Positions 52,470 through 59,986 of a DNA stretch of 64,000 nucleotides are shown one piece after another. The notes beneath the pieces were generated by a model that ran no database searches, had not been told where the DNA came from, and was given only the letters and a program-made list of their open reading frames with translations. This DNA comes from Paenibacillus sp. FSL R7-0204 (GTDB lineage: Bacteria; Bacillota; Bacilli; Paenibacillales; Paenibacillaceae), in NCBI RefSeq assembly GCF_038002225.1, contig NZ_JBBOCA010000001.1, positions 6,696,001 through 6,760,000 of the forward strand, read 5' to 3'. Each line of letters starts with the position of its first letter. Position 1 is the first letter of the stretch. The position numbers were made by a program, and so were the translations under genes.

Positions 52470-52501
52470 CTCCGTTCCCCCCAACGTTTGGGCGGAAATC
52501 T

Positions 52502-53137
52502 TTAATCGTATGACATCTCATATTTGGTAAGTCCGACAGCATTAGCGTATAAGGCCGCCTGTGTCCGGTCCGCCACCTGAAGCTTCGCCAGAATCTGGCT
52601 GACATGCTTCTTGACAGTGAATTCGCTGATGAACAGGCGTGAGGCAATCTCACGGTTGCAGGCCCCCTGTCCCAGCTCGATCAGAACTTCCTTCTCTTTG
52701 GGTGTAAGCTCATCGGTCGGACTGTTTCCGCTCATCCGCATCTTGTCTTCCATCAGCCCGGGATCGTAATACTTCCTGCCCTTATGAACCAGTTGAATTG
52801 CGAACAGCAATTCCTCAGGCAGAGCCTCCTTCAATACATAACCGTCTACCAGCACTTCCTCCGCCTTCAGGAAATCTTCCCGGCTGGCTGAGGACGTTAG
52901 CAGGATGAACTTGCATGAGAATCCGCGCACGCGTGCTTCCTTGATAATATCCAGGCCCGATTCATCGGCAAGCTTCAGATCAATCAGCACAAGATCAGGC
53001 TGTATCTCCTCAATCACGAGAAGAGCTTCTTGGCCATTCGTTGCTTCGCCGGCAAACTGCAGATTGGACTGCATCGATATCACAGATGCCAATCCTCTTC
53101 TCACCAAAGGGTGATCATCAACAATGACGATTTTCAC
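52502..53137 (-). CDS. NarL/DegU-type response regulator
   Basis: DNA-binding output of the adjacent kinase. 211 residues with a GTG start after GGAGG. Receiver domain 1-120 (IVIVDDHPLVRRGL, acceptor Asp near 54 in VLIDLKLADESG, ILLTSSASREDF) and C-terminal LuxR-type helix-turn-helix (LTPKEKEVLIELGQGACNRE, then LFISEFTVKKHVSQILAKLQ). Lies 24 bp after the kinase gene and 413 bp upstream of the EPS cluster on the same strand, so it may control that cluster, but this is inference. Confidence 0.93.
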   Translation of the reverse strand: MKIVIVDDHPLVRRGLASVISMQSNLQFAGEATNGQEALLVIEEIQPDLVLIDLKLADESGLDIIKEARVRGFSCKFILLTSSASREDFLKAEEVLVDGYVLKEALPEELLFAIQLVHKGRKYYDPGLMEDKMRMSGNSPTDELTPKEKEVLIELGQGACNREIASRLFISEFTVKKHVSQILAKLQVADRTQAALYANAVGLTKYEMSYD

Positions 53138-53160
53138 TTGAACGACCTCCTGCCTAAAGT

Positions 53161-54807
53161 TTATGCATTTTTCAGTTCAGCCACACCGACAGGTATAGAG
53201 ATTAAAATTCTGGTTCCAGCGTTCTCACTGCTGCTTAACTGGAAATCGCCTCCAAGGGACTGTGCCAGATATTGCATATTCTTCATTCCCAGTCCGCCTG
53301 AGTGATCCTCGGATTCAGCCCAGATCAGATCGGCATCGAAACCGACGCCATCGTCGACAATTGATAGTCTAATCCATTTCGGCTTAAGCGACAGTTCTAC
53401 ATCCACCCGGCTGGCAGCGCCATGTCTTATAGCGTTGCCGGTCGCTTCGGAGATAATCCGGAAGAGCGCCTTGTGGTAAGGATAAGGGAGACTGAAATCA
53501 TCCCCCGTTATTTTCAGTTCAATCTCAACATCGTTAAGCCGGGAGAGGCTCTTCAGATGCGAGCGCACCATCCCAAGCCAGCTCGGGCCGCCGCTCTTCT
53601 TGGAGCTGAGGCTGTAGATAGTAATCCGCAGCTCCTTGGCCACCTTGGTGGCTGAATCATGGATAAGCTCAATCTGCTCCTCCAGCTCCCGCTCAGACAT
53701 TTTACGCCAAGTCTGCTTCAGGGAATGGGTCGCATAGACGATGCCGAAAAGACTCTGGGATACACTATCGTGCATCTCATCGGCTATCCGGTTCTGCTCG
53801 TTCGTGATGATCAGCCGATTCTCGATCACGCCCAGCTCGTGGCGCTCAAGAATAATCGCACTCAGCTCCGACAAGAACATCAGCTGCTGGATGTACCATC
53901 TGCGGCCCTCCAGCCCTTCCGACGCTTCCAGCTTCACTCCGATCATCCCCACGAACCGGGTGCTCATTCTTACCGGCATCAGCAGGAAGTCGCCGATTCC
54001 CGGCATACTCTTGAATACCGGTTCACGCTGCAGCTTCCATTCATGCTCATGCTTCTCCAGCTCCATGAACAGAAAGCGCTCCTCCTCATGCTGCCATCCT
54101 GTCTGGCGGCTCTGCGGAGCAGGCTCCCCGCTTTTTTTGGCGAACCAGAACAGAGCCTTCTCCAGCTTGGTAAGCTTGACCACATAGTCGGTAATGACTT
54201 GGCCAATATTCATGAAGTCATGCTGGCTTGATGTTTCCACGATGTGATAAAGCGATTTGATATGCTCCATGGTATCGTTGGTCCGCGCGTTCGCTTCCTC
54301 CCGCTGCCGCTTTATCCCCTTAAGCATCTGCATAACTATAACCGCGAGAGCCAGGGCTAGAAACAGGTTATCATTGGCAAGCATTATTTCAGCAACCGCA
54401 GGATCGGGAGAACCGGAATCCATATAGCCCGATGCTGCCACCATGGCAATATAGCCCACGATCAGACTCCAGGCAAAATAAAAAGAGAGCGCGCCCGCCG
54501 CAAACAGCACCGGATTAAGTACATATAGCTTAAAAGGACTATCGTATCCTCCAGTAAATAACATCAACACCGCAATGAGTGCCGTCTCCATACTGATCAT
54601 TAGCATGAGAGGACGGGCTCTTGCATGGAACCTCCGGTAATAGTACGGGAATAGTTGGGCAAATAAGAATAGCACGATGATTAGTAGGGATTTGTATATT
54701 ACGGAAGGTCCCGCAGGAACCATGAGGTACATAAACGATGTGAGGGACAAAGAAAAGATTCTAAAAAAGGCGATAGTACGATCTTCTGCTGTTAATTTAA
54801 TGTTCAT
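53161..54807 (-). CDS. DegS/NarX-type sensor histidine kinase, HisKA_3 family
   Basis: Membrane kinase partner of the NarL-type regulator. 548 residues: five to six N-terminal hydrophobic segments (about 10-165), a GAF-like central domain (about 185-330, with MNIGQVITDYVVKLTKLEKA), the HisKA_3 motif MHDSVSQSLFGIVYATHSLK (phospho-accepting His near 347), and HATPase_c (LFRIISEATGNAIRHGAAS, VDDGVGFD, GGLGMKNMQYLAQSLGGDF). Transcribed from its own promoter (54870-54898) with cre-like sites upstream. Confidence 0.92.
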   Translation of the reverse strand: MNIKLTAEDRTIAFFRIFSLSLTSFMYLMVPAGPSVIYKSLLIIVLFLFAQLFPYYYRRFHARARPLMLMISMETALIAVLMLFTGGYDSPFKLYVLNPVLFAAGALSFYFAWSLIVGYIAMVAASGYMDSGSPDPAVAEIMLANDNLFLALALAVIVMQMLKGIKRQREEANARTNDTMEHIKSLYHIVETSSQHDFMNIGQVITDYVVKLTKLEKALFWFAKKSGEPAPQSRQTGWQHEEERFLFMELEKHEHEWKLQREPVFKSMPGIGDFLLMPVRMSTRFVGMIGVKLEASEGLEGRRWYIQQLMFLSELSAIILERHELGVIENRLIITNEQNRIADEMHDSVSQSLFGIVYATHSLKQTWRKMSERELEEQIELIHDSATKVAKELRITIYSLSSKKSGGPSWLGMVRSHLKSLSRLNDVEIELKITGDDFSLPYPYHKALFRIISEATGNAIRHGAASRVDVELSLKPKWIRLSIVDDGVGFDADLIWAESEDHSGGLGMKNMQYLAQSLGGDFQLSSSENAGTRILISIPVGVAELKNA

Positions 54808-54869
54808 CCCACCACCCTATTCTCCAGTTTGTGGAAAATTCGAGTTTATTCTAAGCTATGTTTAAAAGC

Positions 54870-54898
54870 ATCATACATGAGAAAAATCACAATAACAA
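54870..54898 (-). promoter_or_regulatory. Sigma-A promoter of the two-component operon
   Basis: On the minus strand: TTGTTA (54893-54898), 17-bp spacer, TATGAT (54870-54875), about 60 bp ahead of the kinase start codon. Good spacing, moderate hexamers. Confidence 0.6.
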
Positions 54899-54912
54899 GT
54901 TTCGATTTCTAA

Positions 54913-55009
54913 TGATAGCGTTTACTTTGAAAATAAAATGGGTATAATTATTCTTTTTTCATGAAAAATTAACCAACCCTATCCATCTTCTCAAATGATA
55001 GCGTATACA
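54913..55009. promoter_or_regulatory. Two cre-like sites upstream of the kinase promoter
   Basis: TGATAGCGTTTACT (54913-54926) and TGATAGCGTATACA (54996-55009) match the catabolite-response consensus TGWAANCGNTNWCA with two mismatches each; they are also direct repeats of each other (AATGATAGCGT.TAC). The nearer site is just upstream of the -35, where CcpA acts as an activator in known cases. Confidence 0.5.
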
Positions 55010-55039
55010 ATATTATCCAATTCCGCTCCGGGCATGACA

Positions 55040-55069
55040 AAGAGCCTCTCCCTCCAGGGACAGGCTCTT
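55040..55069 (-). terminator. Terminator of the small Cys-rich protein gene
   Basis: Stem AAGAGCCT/AGGCTCTT extended by GTCCCT/AGGGAG (minus strand), with a short T-rich tail. It lies about 50 bp beyond the stop of the small reading frame at 55118 and supports it as a gene. Confidence 0.7.
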
Positions 55070-55117
55070 CAAAAGACGGGATCTCTTCAGTTATCCGGTG
55101 AGTTCACCCGGCACAGT

Positions 55118-55306
55118 CTATTCAGTCGATGCTGGAACTGCCTGCTCCAGCTTGGCCTCATTACATATACAAATTTGATAGCGCTGTTCGCCAACGATAT
55201 GATACCCGGTGGACAGAATACGCAAGGTATGATTAGGTCCTACCACCTTATGGAGACTGCGGCAACTGATGCAGTAATACTCTCTCAATAGTCTCATCTC
55301 CGGCAT
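55118..55306 (-). CDS. Small Cys-containing protein of unknown function
   Basis: 59-62 residues (first methionine ATG at 55306 or the ATG at 55297 of MRLLREYYCISC). Features: YYCISCRSLHKVVG (CxxC) near the N-terminus and ICICN near residue 50, which together could form a small metal site. GGAG sits directly against the second ATG, so the start is uncertain. Reasons to believe it: a terminator hairpin follows, an inverted repeat (TCTAGAA-N6-TTCTAGA, 55308-55327) overlaps its start region, and its codons look natural. No family recognised. Confidence 0.5.
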   Translation of the reverse strand: MPEMRLLREYYCISCRSLHKVVGPNHTLRILSTGYHIVGEQRYQICICNEAKLEQAVPASTE

Positions 55307-55307
55307 A

Positions 55308-55327
55308 GTCTAGAAGAACTATTCTAG
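55308..55327. promoter_or_regulatory. Inverted repeat at the start of the small Cys-rich gene
   Basis: TCTAGAA-GAACTA-TTCTAGA with perfect 7-bp arms, one base upstream of the first possible start codon. It may be an operator for the small gene; no regulator identified. Confidence 0.45.
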
Positions 55328-55450
55328 AACTGCTAATATTATCTAGAGCATAGCACTGTTTTTTTCTGTATGTCAACAAAAATCTGCAAAATACGACATT
55401 ATCCCAAGCTCACTTTGAGGAAATAAGTAGAAATATGTCGTTTTTTTTAG

Positions 55451-56314
55451 TCATATATGATTGCGGCAGGTCTGCGGAGAGAGGCCCATATATTTTTTGA
55501 ATAGCCTTGAAAAATAAAAACTATCCTTATAATGAAGCATTCCCGCTATCTCCTGCACCTGCAGCGAGGTACTCAGCAGCAAATGCTTGGCCTCAGCCAT
55601 CTTCAGCCGGTGGATATATTCATGCAGGGGGTACCCGCTGCTCCGCCGCACGGTACGACGGAGTGTAGACATGGAGAGGTGCAGGTCTTCGGCTATGCGC
55701 GGCAGATCCGGCTTCTCATAGATACAGGCATTTAGCGCCTCCCGGATCAGCGGCATAGCTTCCTGCTGCCACGGGCGGCGGCTGCCCTGGAGCTGCAGCG
55801 AGCATTCCAGCAGCATCTCCTCCAGCAGCAGCGCAGCGCGGTCCGCATCACCGGGAACATCCCCAGTCATATACGCCAGAACCTCTTCAAAAGACGCTTC
55901 CAGCCCTTCCGCCTTATCCCCCCGGGTTACCTCTCCACCCGCAATCATTCCGGCTTCCAGCCATTCTGTAACACGGCTTCCGCTGAAATTAATATAGTAT
56001 TCATCCCAATACCCGCCAGGCGGCGGTCCGAAGCTATAGCTGCAGCCGGGTCTGAAAAAAAACAGGCTTCCCTCGCGGACCTGCTGCTCTGCTCCTCCGT
56101 TCTCCGTATAAGTTCCGCCTCCTGCGACTATATATACAAGGGCCCAGTGTTCAAAGGTGACCCCCGAACGAAACAGCGTTCTTCCCGGCAGATGGCCGGC
56201 TTGCCCGACACGTATCGATTTCAGACGCAGCCTGGCGGCCTCCACCTTCGGATCAATAATTCTTACTGGATACGGGCTGATCATATAATCCATGAGCTTG
56301 GGCATACACTGCAT
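55451..56314 (-). CDS. AraC-family transcriptional regulator
   Basis: 287 residues: N-terminal cupin-type sugar-binding domain (VTFEHWALVYIVAGGGTYTE, GSLFFFRPGCSYSFGP) and C-terminal AraC helix-turn-helix pair (about 190-285: IAEDLHLSMSTLRRTVRRSS and AGMLHYKDSFYFSRLFKKYM). Starts at 56314 or, with better spacing from GGAGGA, at 56305. Divergent from the GH20 gene with only about 75 bp between, so it probably regulates that gene in response to a sugar. Confidence 0.9.
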   Translation of the reverse strand: MQCMPKLMDYMISPYPVRIIDPKVEAARLRLKSIRVGQAGHLPGRTLFRSGVTFEHWALVYIVAGGGTYTENGGAEQQVREGSLFFFRPGCSYSFGPPPGGYWDEYYINFSGSRVTEWLEAGMIAGGEVTRGDKAEGLEASFEEVLAYMTGDVPGDADRAALLLEEMLLECSLQLQGSRRPWQQEAMPLIREALNACIYEKPDLPRIAEDLHLSMSTLRRTVRRSSGYPLHEYIHRLKMAEAKHLLLSTSLQVQEIAGMLHYKDSFYFSRLFKKYMGLSPQTCRNHI

Positions 56315-56389
56315 TCCTCCATGTGTTCAGGAGTGATATGTTGATAATGAAGATGATCATATTCTACATGAATAAGAGGTGTCCACGCT

Positions 56390-58321
56390 ATGTCTGATGT
56401 TGTTCACTTACAGCTTTTTCCCCGGCCGCAAAAGATCACGGTATCTGCAGGACAGTTCCACCTATCTTCCCGGGGCAGCATTGTGCTGGCCGGTGAGGGC
56501 CAGTTGTCCGCCCTTCCTGCAGCCCGCAGGCTTCAAAAGACCGCTTCCGAGGTGGTCCGTCTCAATCTGCCTCTGTCCATAGGGCAGCGGTCTGCCACAG
56601 TTCCGGGTTGTACTTTCCGCTATAACGCCCTGCTTGCAGAAGGAGCCTACGAGCTGCACATTAACGAAAAAGGTCTACTTGCCGCTTACGGTTCTCCGCA
56701 AGGCGCTTATTATGCAGCAGCAACGCTGAAGCAGCTCCTGCAGCAATGCGGCCGGACACTGCCTTATCTTCATATCTGCGATCAGCCTGATTTCGCGGCC
56801 AGAGGACTGATGCTTGATATCAGCCGCAACAAAATCCCCACGCTGGATACCCTGTACCGGATCATTGATCTCATGGCTGACCTCAAGCTGAATCAGCTGC
56901 AGCTATATATAGAAGGAGCTCCTTTTGCTTATGAGTCCTTCCCGCAGGTATGGGAGCTGGAAACTCCGCTCACCGGCGATGAAATTCTGCTGCTGGATGT
57001 CTATTGCCGCGAGCGGTACATTGAGCTGGTGCCCAATCAAAATAGCTTCGGCCATATGGAGGGATGGTTGACCCGGCCGGAGTTCAACCACCTGGCAGAG
57101 ATTCCCGCAGGCTTCATGCTCCCGGATCATATGTATGATAGCGATTTATACCCGGAAGGATTGTTCATGCATCCCGGCACCTTCCATACGGAAGACCCAG
57201 AGGTACTGCAGCTTCTGGGCACGATGTACGATGACCTCCTTCCCTACTTCAGCTCGGAGATGTTCAATGTCGGTTGCGATGAGACCTATGAACTGGGACT
57301 TGGCGCAAGTCAGGCGCTGGCGGAGTCTTCCGGCAAAGGCGAGCTATACCTCTCCTTCCTGCAGAAGATTCACGGGCTGGTCAAGCAGCGCGGCAAAACC
57401 ATGCAATTCTGGGGCGATATCATCATCCAGCATCCCGAGCTGATCCCACGGCTGCCGAAGGATATCATCGCCATGGAGTGGGGGTACAGCGCGGCGCATC
57501 CGTTTGAAGCGGATACCCGCAAATTCAAGGAAGCTGGCATCCCGTTCTATGTCTGTCCGGGAACCAGCTCCTGGAACTCGCTCACCGGGCGAACTGACAA
57601 CATGCTCGCCAATCTGCGCAGTGCTGCGGTACATGGCAAGAGAAACGGCGCCATCGGCTACCTGATTACCGACTGGGGCGATTTCGGCCATTGGCAGCAT
57701 CTGCCGGTCAGCTATGCCGGATTCGCCTACGGGGCAGCGTTAGCCTGGAATGTAGAGGGGAATCTGGAGGCGGATGTGGCGCATTATCTGAACACGGCGA
57801 TCTTCCAAGACCGCTCGGGAACCATCGGGCAATTGCTGCTTGATCTGGGCAACTACTATAAGCTGGAGTCGGGCACGGTCCGCCCTAATGATACAGAGAT
57901 GTCCATGCTGCTGCGCAGCCATCTGGAGCATGTGCAGTTGGCTGTGAAACTGCCTCTAGAGCAGCTTGACCAGCTGGAGCAATACATTCTTGACCTCGAA
58001 GCCAGGCTGGAGCAGCCGGTTCTGGAATGCAGCGATGCCGGGCTGGTCATAGAAGAGGTGCGTAGCGGTATCCACTTCGTGAAGCATGCCGTGCAGCTTA
58101 CCCGGCTCAAGCACCAGCTCGCGTCAGCCGATCCGAAGCTTGAGGCAGCGCAGGTTCAGGTGCTGATCCATGAGCTGGATCTGCTGCTGCACCAGTACCG
58201 CCAGCTATGGACCCGGCGCAACCGGCCGGGCGGCCTGGAGCGCAGTGTCTCGAAGCTGGTGCGTCTGCGCGGGGAATACACCGCACTTGCCGCCAAGCTG
58301 GACGCAGCGGCAGTTCGGTAG
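56390..58321 (+). CDS. GH20 beta-N-acetylhexosaminidase, cytoplasmic
   Basis: Removes terminal N-acetylhexosamine from oligosaccharides. 643 residues with no signal peptide, so it acts inside the cell on imported substrate. N-terminal GH20b-like domain (about 1-130, SPQGAYYAAATLKQLLQQ), TIM barrel starting at FAARGLMLDISRNKIPTLDT, catalytic Asp-Glu pair in FNVGCDETYELG (near 294-296), WGDIIIQHP and WGYSAAHPF, then a helical C-terminal domain. AAGAGGTG precedes the ATG. Divergent AraC regulator upstream, strong terminator downstream, so a single-gene unit. Confidence 0.92.
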   Translation: MSDVVHLQLFPRPQKITVSAGQFHLSSRGSIVLAGEGQLSALPAARRLQKTASEVVRLNLPLSIGQRSATVPGCTFRYNALLAEGAYELHINEKGLLAAYGSPQGAYYAAATLKQLLQQCGRTLPYLHICDQPDFAARGLMLDISRNKIPTLDTLYRIIDLMADLKLNQLQLYIEGAPFAYESFPQVWELETPLTGDEILLLDVYCRERYIELVPNQNSFGHMEGWLTRPEFNHLAEIPAGFMLPDHMYDSDLYPEGLFMHPGTFHTEDPEVLQLLGTMYDDLLPYFSSEMFNVGCDETYELGLGASQALAESSGKGELYLSFLQKIHGLVKQRGKTMQFWGDIIIQHPELIPRLPKDIIAMEWGYSAAHPFEADTRKFKEAGIPFYVCPGTSSWNSLTGRTDNMLANLRSAAVHGKRNGAIGYLITDWGDFGHWQHLPVSYAGFAYGAALAWNVEGNLEADVAHYLNTAIFQDRSGTIGQLLLDLGNYYKLESGTVRPNDTEMSMLLRSHLEHVQLAVKLPLEQLDQLEQYILDLEARLEQPVLECSDAGLVIEEVRSGIHFVKHAVQLTRLKHQLASADPKLEAAQVQVLIHELDLLLHQYRQLWTRRNRPGGLERSVSKLVRLRGEYTALAAKLDAAAVR

Positions 58322-58353
58322 ACTACATTACGGAAGAATATAATAGAACATAC

Positions 58354-58418
58354 AAAAGAAACCTCTCCTTTGAAATGGTGTGTGGATACTCCATTTCACC
58401 AAAGGGTGGTTTCTTTTT
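58354..58418 (+). terminator. Terminator of the GH20 gene
   Basis: Long stem: AAAGAAACC and CCTTTG..ATGG pair with CCAT..CAAAGG and GGTTTCTTT, followed by TTTTTG. Confidence 0.88.
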
Positions 58419-58502
58419 GTGATTTAGAAAGATTTTGAAGAATCTTTTTGCGCTTAAACAGCGGAGCGAACGGAACGACCCGCGTAAAAGCGGCAGCGTT
58501 AG

Positions 58503-58545
58503 CCCAATGTATGCTGTTTTCCGCATACATTCAGCCTTGAGGCGG
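58503..58545. repeat. 51-bp repeat family, locus D (single unit)
   Basis: CCCAATGTATGC-TGTTTTCC-GCATACATTCAG: aligned with loci A and C over the first 30 bases. The hairpin arms AATGTATGC/GCATACATT pair perfectly over 9 bp. Confidence 0.65.
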
Positions 58546-58608
58546 TGAAATCAGGTATACTCCTGCTCCACCCGGTGATCCTGCGCCGCATCAGCAATAA
58601 AGTTAGGA

Positions 58609-58637
58609 TTGAAATAGGACCATTGCAGGATTATAAT
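58609..58637 (+). promoter_or_regulatory. Strong sigma-A promoter for the isoprenoid-synthase-like gene
   Basis: TTGAAA (58609-58614), 17-bp spacer, TATAAT (58632-58637), 66 bp before the start codon. Near-consensus hexamers and ideal spacing. Confidence 0.8.
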
Positions 58638-58703
58638 ATGATCAAATAACCACTTTTTACCTAATATTTTAAATAAAATACATAATTGACAGGAGATAAG
58701 TCT

Positions 58704-59645
58704 ATGGATTGGCTTCATGCTTATGAGGACGAGCTCCGTGTGGTCTTTGAGGAGAACCGCAGGGTGATCTCTGCGTTTCCAGAGCCGCTTAACGCCCGCG
58801 GCCTGTCGTATCTCAATCAGTTCAACGTGTTCCACCCGGACAGCCACAAGAATTACATCTGTTACCTGCTGCCCTTCTGGCTCCAGGACCCTTGTGGCCT
58901 GAGTCCTGAACTGGCCCGCAGGATGTCCGCCGGCAACATCTTCCTCATGCTCTACTTCTTCCTCCAGGATGATCTGATGGATAGCCCGGAGGCCTCGGCT
59001 GCACAAGCGCTGCCGCTTGCCAATCTGCTCTATGTGGAGTTTCTGGCTACCTACCTTCCGCTGTTCCCGGCGGACTCTCCCTTCTGGCCCTGCTTCAGCC
59101 GTTACATCAGCGAGTGGGCAGACAGCGTAAGCGGTGAAGCCGGCAGCGATTACTTCCTGAATGACCGCATCCGCATCTCCCATAAGGCCAGCCCGCTTAA
59201 GCTCAGCAGTACGGCCGCGCTGCTACTCTCCGGTCAGTCCTCCTCTATTCCCGAGGCCGAAGAAATGATCCACACTGTGCTGTTGACCCTGCAGATGCTT
59301 GACGACTACGAAGATTGGGAGCAGGATCTGGAGGACAACAGCTATAACTGCCTGTTGTCACTCGTCCGCTCCAGTACCGGAATGGACGCAGGAGAACCGC
59401 TGACCGAAACAGCAGTGAAGGACTTCATATATGTAGCAGGCGGACTTACGGGATATGCAGCAACGGCCCAAGCCAACCATCTGATGCTGGAGGAGACAAG
59501 CTTACAGCTGCCCTTGCTGGTATCCTTCCATCTCGTGCTCGTGCAGAACCTGCAGCAGATCGCCGCGGCCATTGAAGCACAGAAGCAATTGCTGCTGGGC
59601 GGAGGGCTTGATTACTGGCTATCTTCGCACTCGAATCTCTCATAA
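58704..59645 (+). CDS. Class I isoprenoid-synthase-like protein
   Basis: Start at ATG 58704 after AGGAGAT; the longer frame from a TTG at 58686 is less likely. 313 residues, all-helical in appearance. Two aspartate-rich motifs, DDLMD (89-93) and DDYED (200-204), about 111 residues apart, match the paired DDxxD metal-binding motifs of trans-prenyltransferases, and FFLQDDLMDSPE resembles the first motif context. Other active-site features (a basic pyrophosphate-binding pair after the first motif) are not obvious, so a terpene-synthase-like or altered activity is possible. Followed 83 bp later by an NHLP-type peptide gene in the same direction. Confidence 0.72.
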   Translation: MDWLHAYEDELRVVFEENRRVISAFPEPLNARGLSYLNQFNVFHPDSHKNYICYLLPFWLQDPCGLSPELARRMSAGNIFLMLYFFLQDDLMDSPEASAAQALPLANLLYVEFLATYLPLFPADSPFWPCFSRYISEWADSVSGEAGSDYFLNDRIRISHKASPLKLSSTAALLLSGQSSSIPEAEEMIHTVLLTLQMLDDYEDWEQDLEDNSYNCLLSLVRSSTGMDAGEPLTETAVKDFIYVAGGLTGYAATAQANHLMLEETSLQLPLLVSFHLVLVQNLQQIAAAIEAQKQLLLGGGLDYWLSSHSNLS

Positions 59646-59681
59646 TTTATGCAAATAGCAATAGAATTATAGAATGGCCTA

Positions 59682-59690
59682 TGCTATACT
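59682..59690 (+). promoter_or_regulatory. Extended -10 promoter before the NHLP peptide gene
   Basis: TGCTATACT (TGn plus TATACT, -10 at 59685-59690), about 40 bp ahead of the start codon; no clear -35. It would allow separate expression of the peptide gene. Confidence 0.5.
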
Positions 59691-59728
59691 AAAAAGGCAA
59701 TTATAACCATTTTGAAAGGGTGATTGTA

Positions 59729-59968
59729 TTGTCAGTAGGAGTTCTTAAGAATCAGGTGATTCAGAAGGCGTGGGAAGATCCGGCTTTCAAACAAAGACTG
59801 CTTGCAGATCCGAAGGCAGCGCTCCAGGAAGCGCTGGGCATCAACCTTCCTGACAACATTACACTGAAGACCGTAGAGGAAGGCTCGAATGAATTCTACC
59901 TGGTCATTCCCCCAAGCCCTTCTTCTGATGTAATGAAGACACGTATCACCCCAATGGGGACCTGGTAG
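59729..59968 (+). CDS. NHLP-type (nitrile-hydratase-like leader) peptide precursor
   Basis: 79 residues from a TTG start (AAAGGGTGAT 4 nt upstream; the GTG at 59720 is too close to the ribosome site). The body matches the NHLP leader family related to nitrile hydratase alpha subunits: QKAWEDPAFKQRLLADPKAA, LQEALGINLPDNITLKTVEE and a terminal strand FYLVIPP. In other bacteria such leaders direct ribosomal peptides to modifying enzymes. Here the putative core after VIPP is short (SPSSDVMKTRITPMGTW), with Ser, Thr and Trp but no Cys, and there is no Gly-Gly cleavage motif. No cyclodehydratase, LanM or NHLM transporter gene lies within the window. Confidence 0.8.
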   Translation: MSVGVLKNQVIQKAWEDPAFKQRLLADPKAALQEALGINLPDNITLKTVEEGSNEFYLVIPPSPSSDVMKTRITPMGTW

Positions 59969-59986
59969 CATATTCAAGTCAACCTA

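Larger units (their letters stand above)
52089..52501. other. 413-bp intergenic region ahead of the EPS cluster
   Basis: Separates the response regulator (ending at 52502) from the first EPS gene. It holds, from left to right on the plus strand, the EPS leader/promoter zone, an inverted repeat (52248-52267), one and a half 51-bp repeat units (52360-52427) and the response-regulator terminator. No gene is supported. A weak minus-strand -10-like TAGAAT lies near 52155, but no good -35 was seen. Confidence 0.6.
54808..55039. other. AT-rich intergenic region
   Basis: Between the kinase gene and the terminator of the small Cys-rich protein gene. Contains the kinase promoter, the two cre-like sites and, on the plus strand, a promoter-like TTTACT-N16-TATAAT (54921-54948) with no gene following on that strand. 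Nothing else seen. Confidence 0.5.
58419..58703. other. Intergenic region with one 51-bp repeat unit and a strong promoter
   Basis: After the GH20 terminator there is a stretch with no gene, a single repeat unit (58503-58545), then an AT-rich promoter zone for the isoprenoid-synthase-like gene. A minus-strand reading frame that covers part of this region continues antisense into that gene and is judged a shadow. Confidence 0.6.

Noticed and set aside
54995-55291. Plus-strand 98-codon frame after a promoter-like TTTACT-N16-TATAAT
   Set aside because: No ribosome site, crosses the terminator and the antisense small gene; the promoter match alone is not enough.
58551-59183. Minus-strand 210-codon frame
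   Set aside because: Antisense to the isoprenoid-synthase-like gene, without ribosome site or family features.
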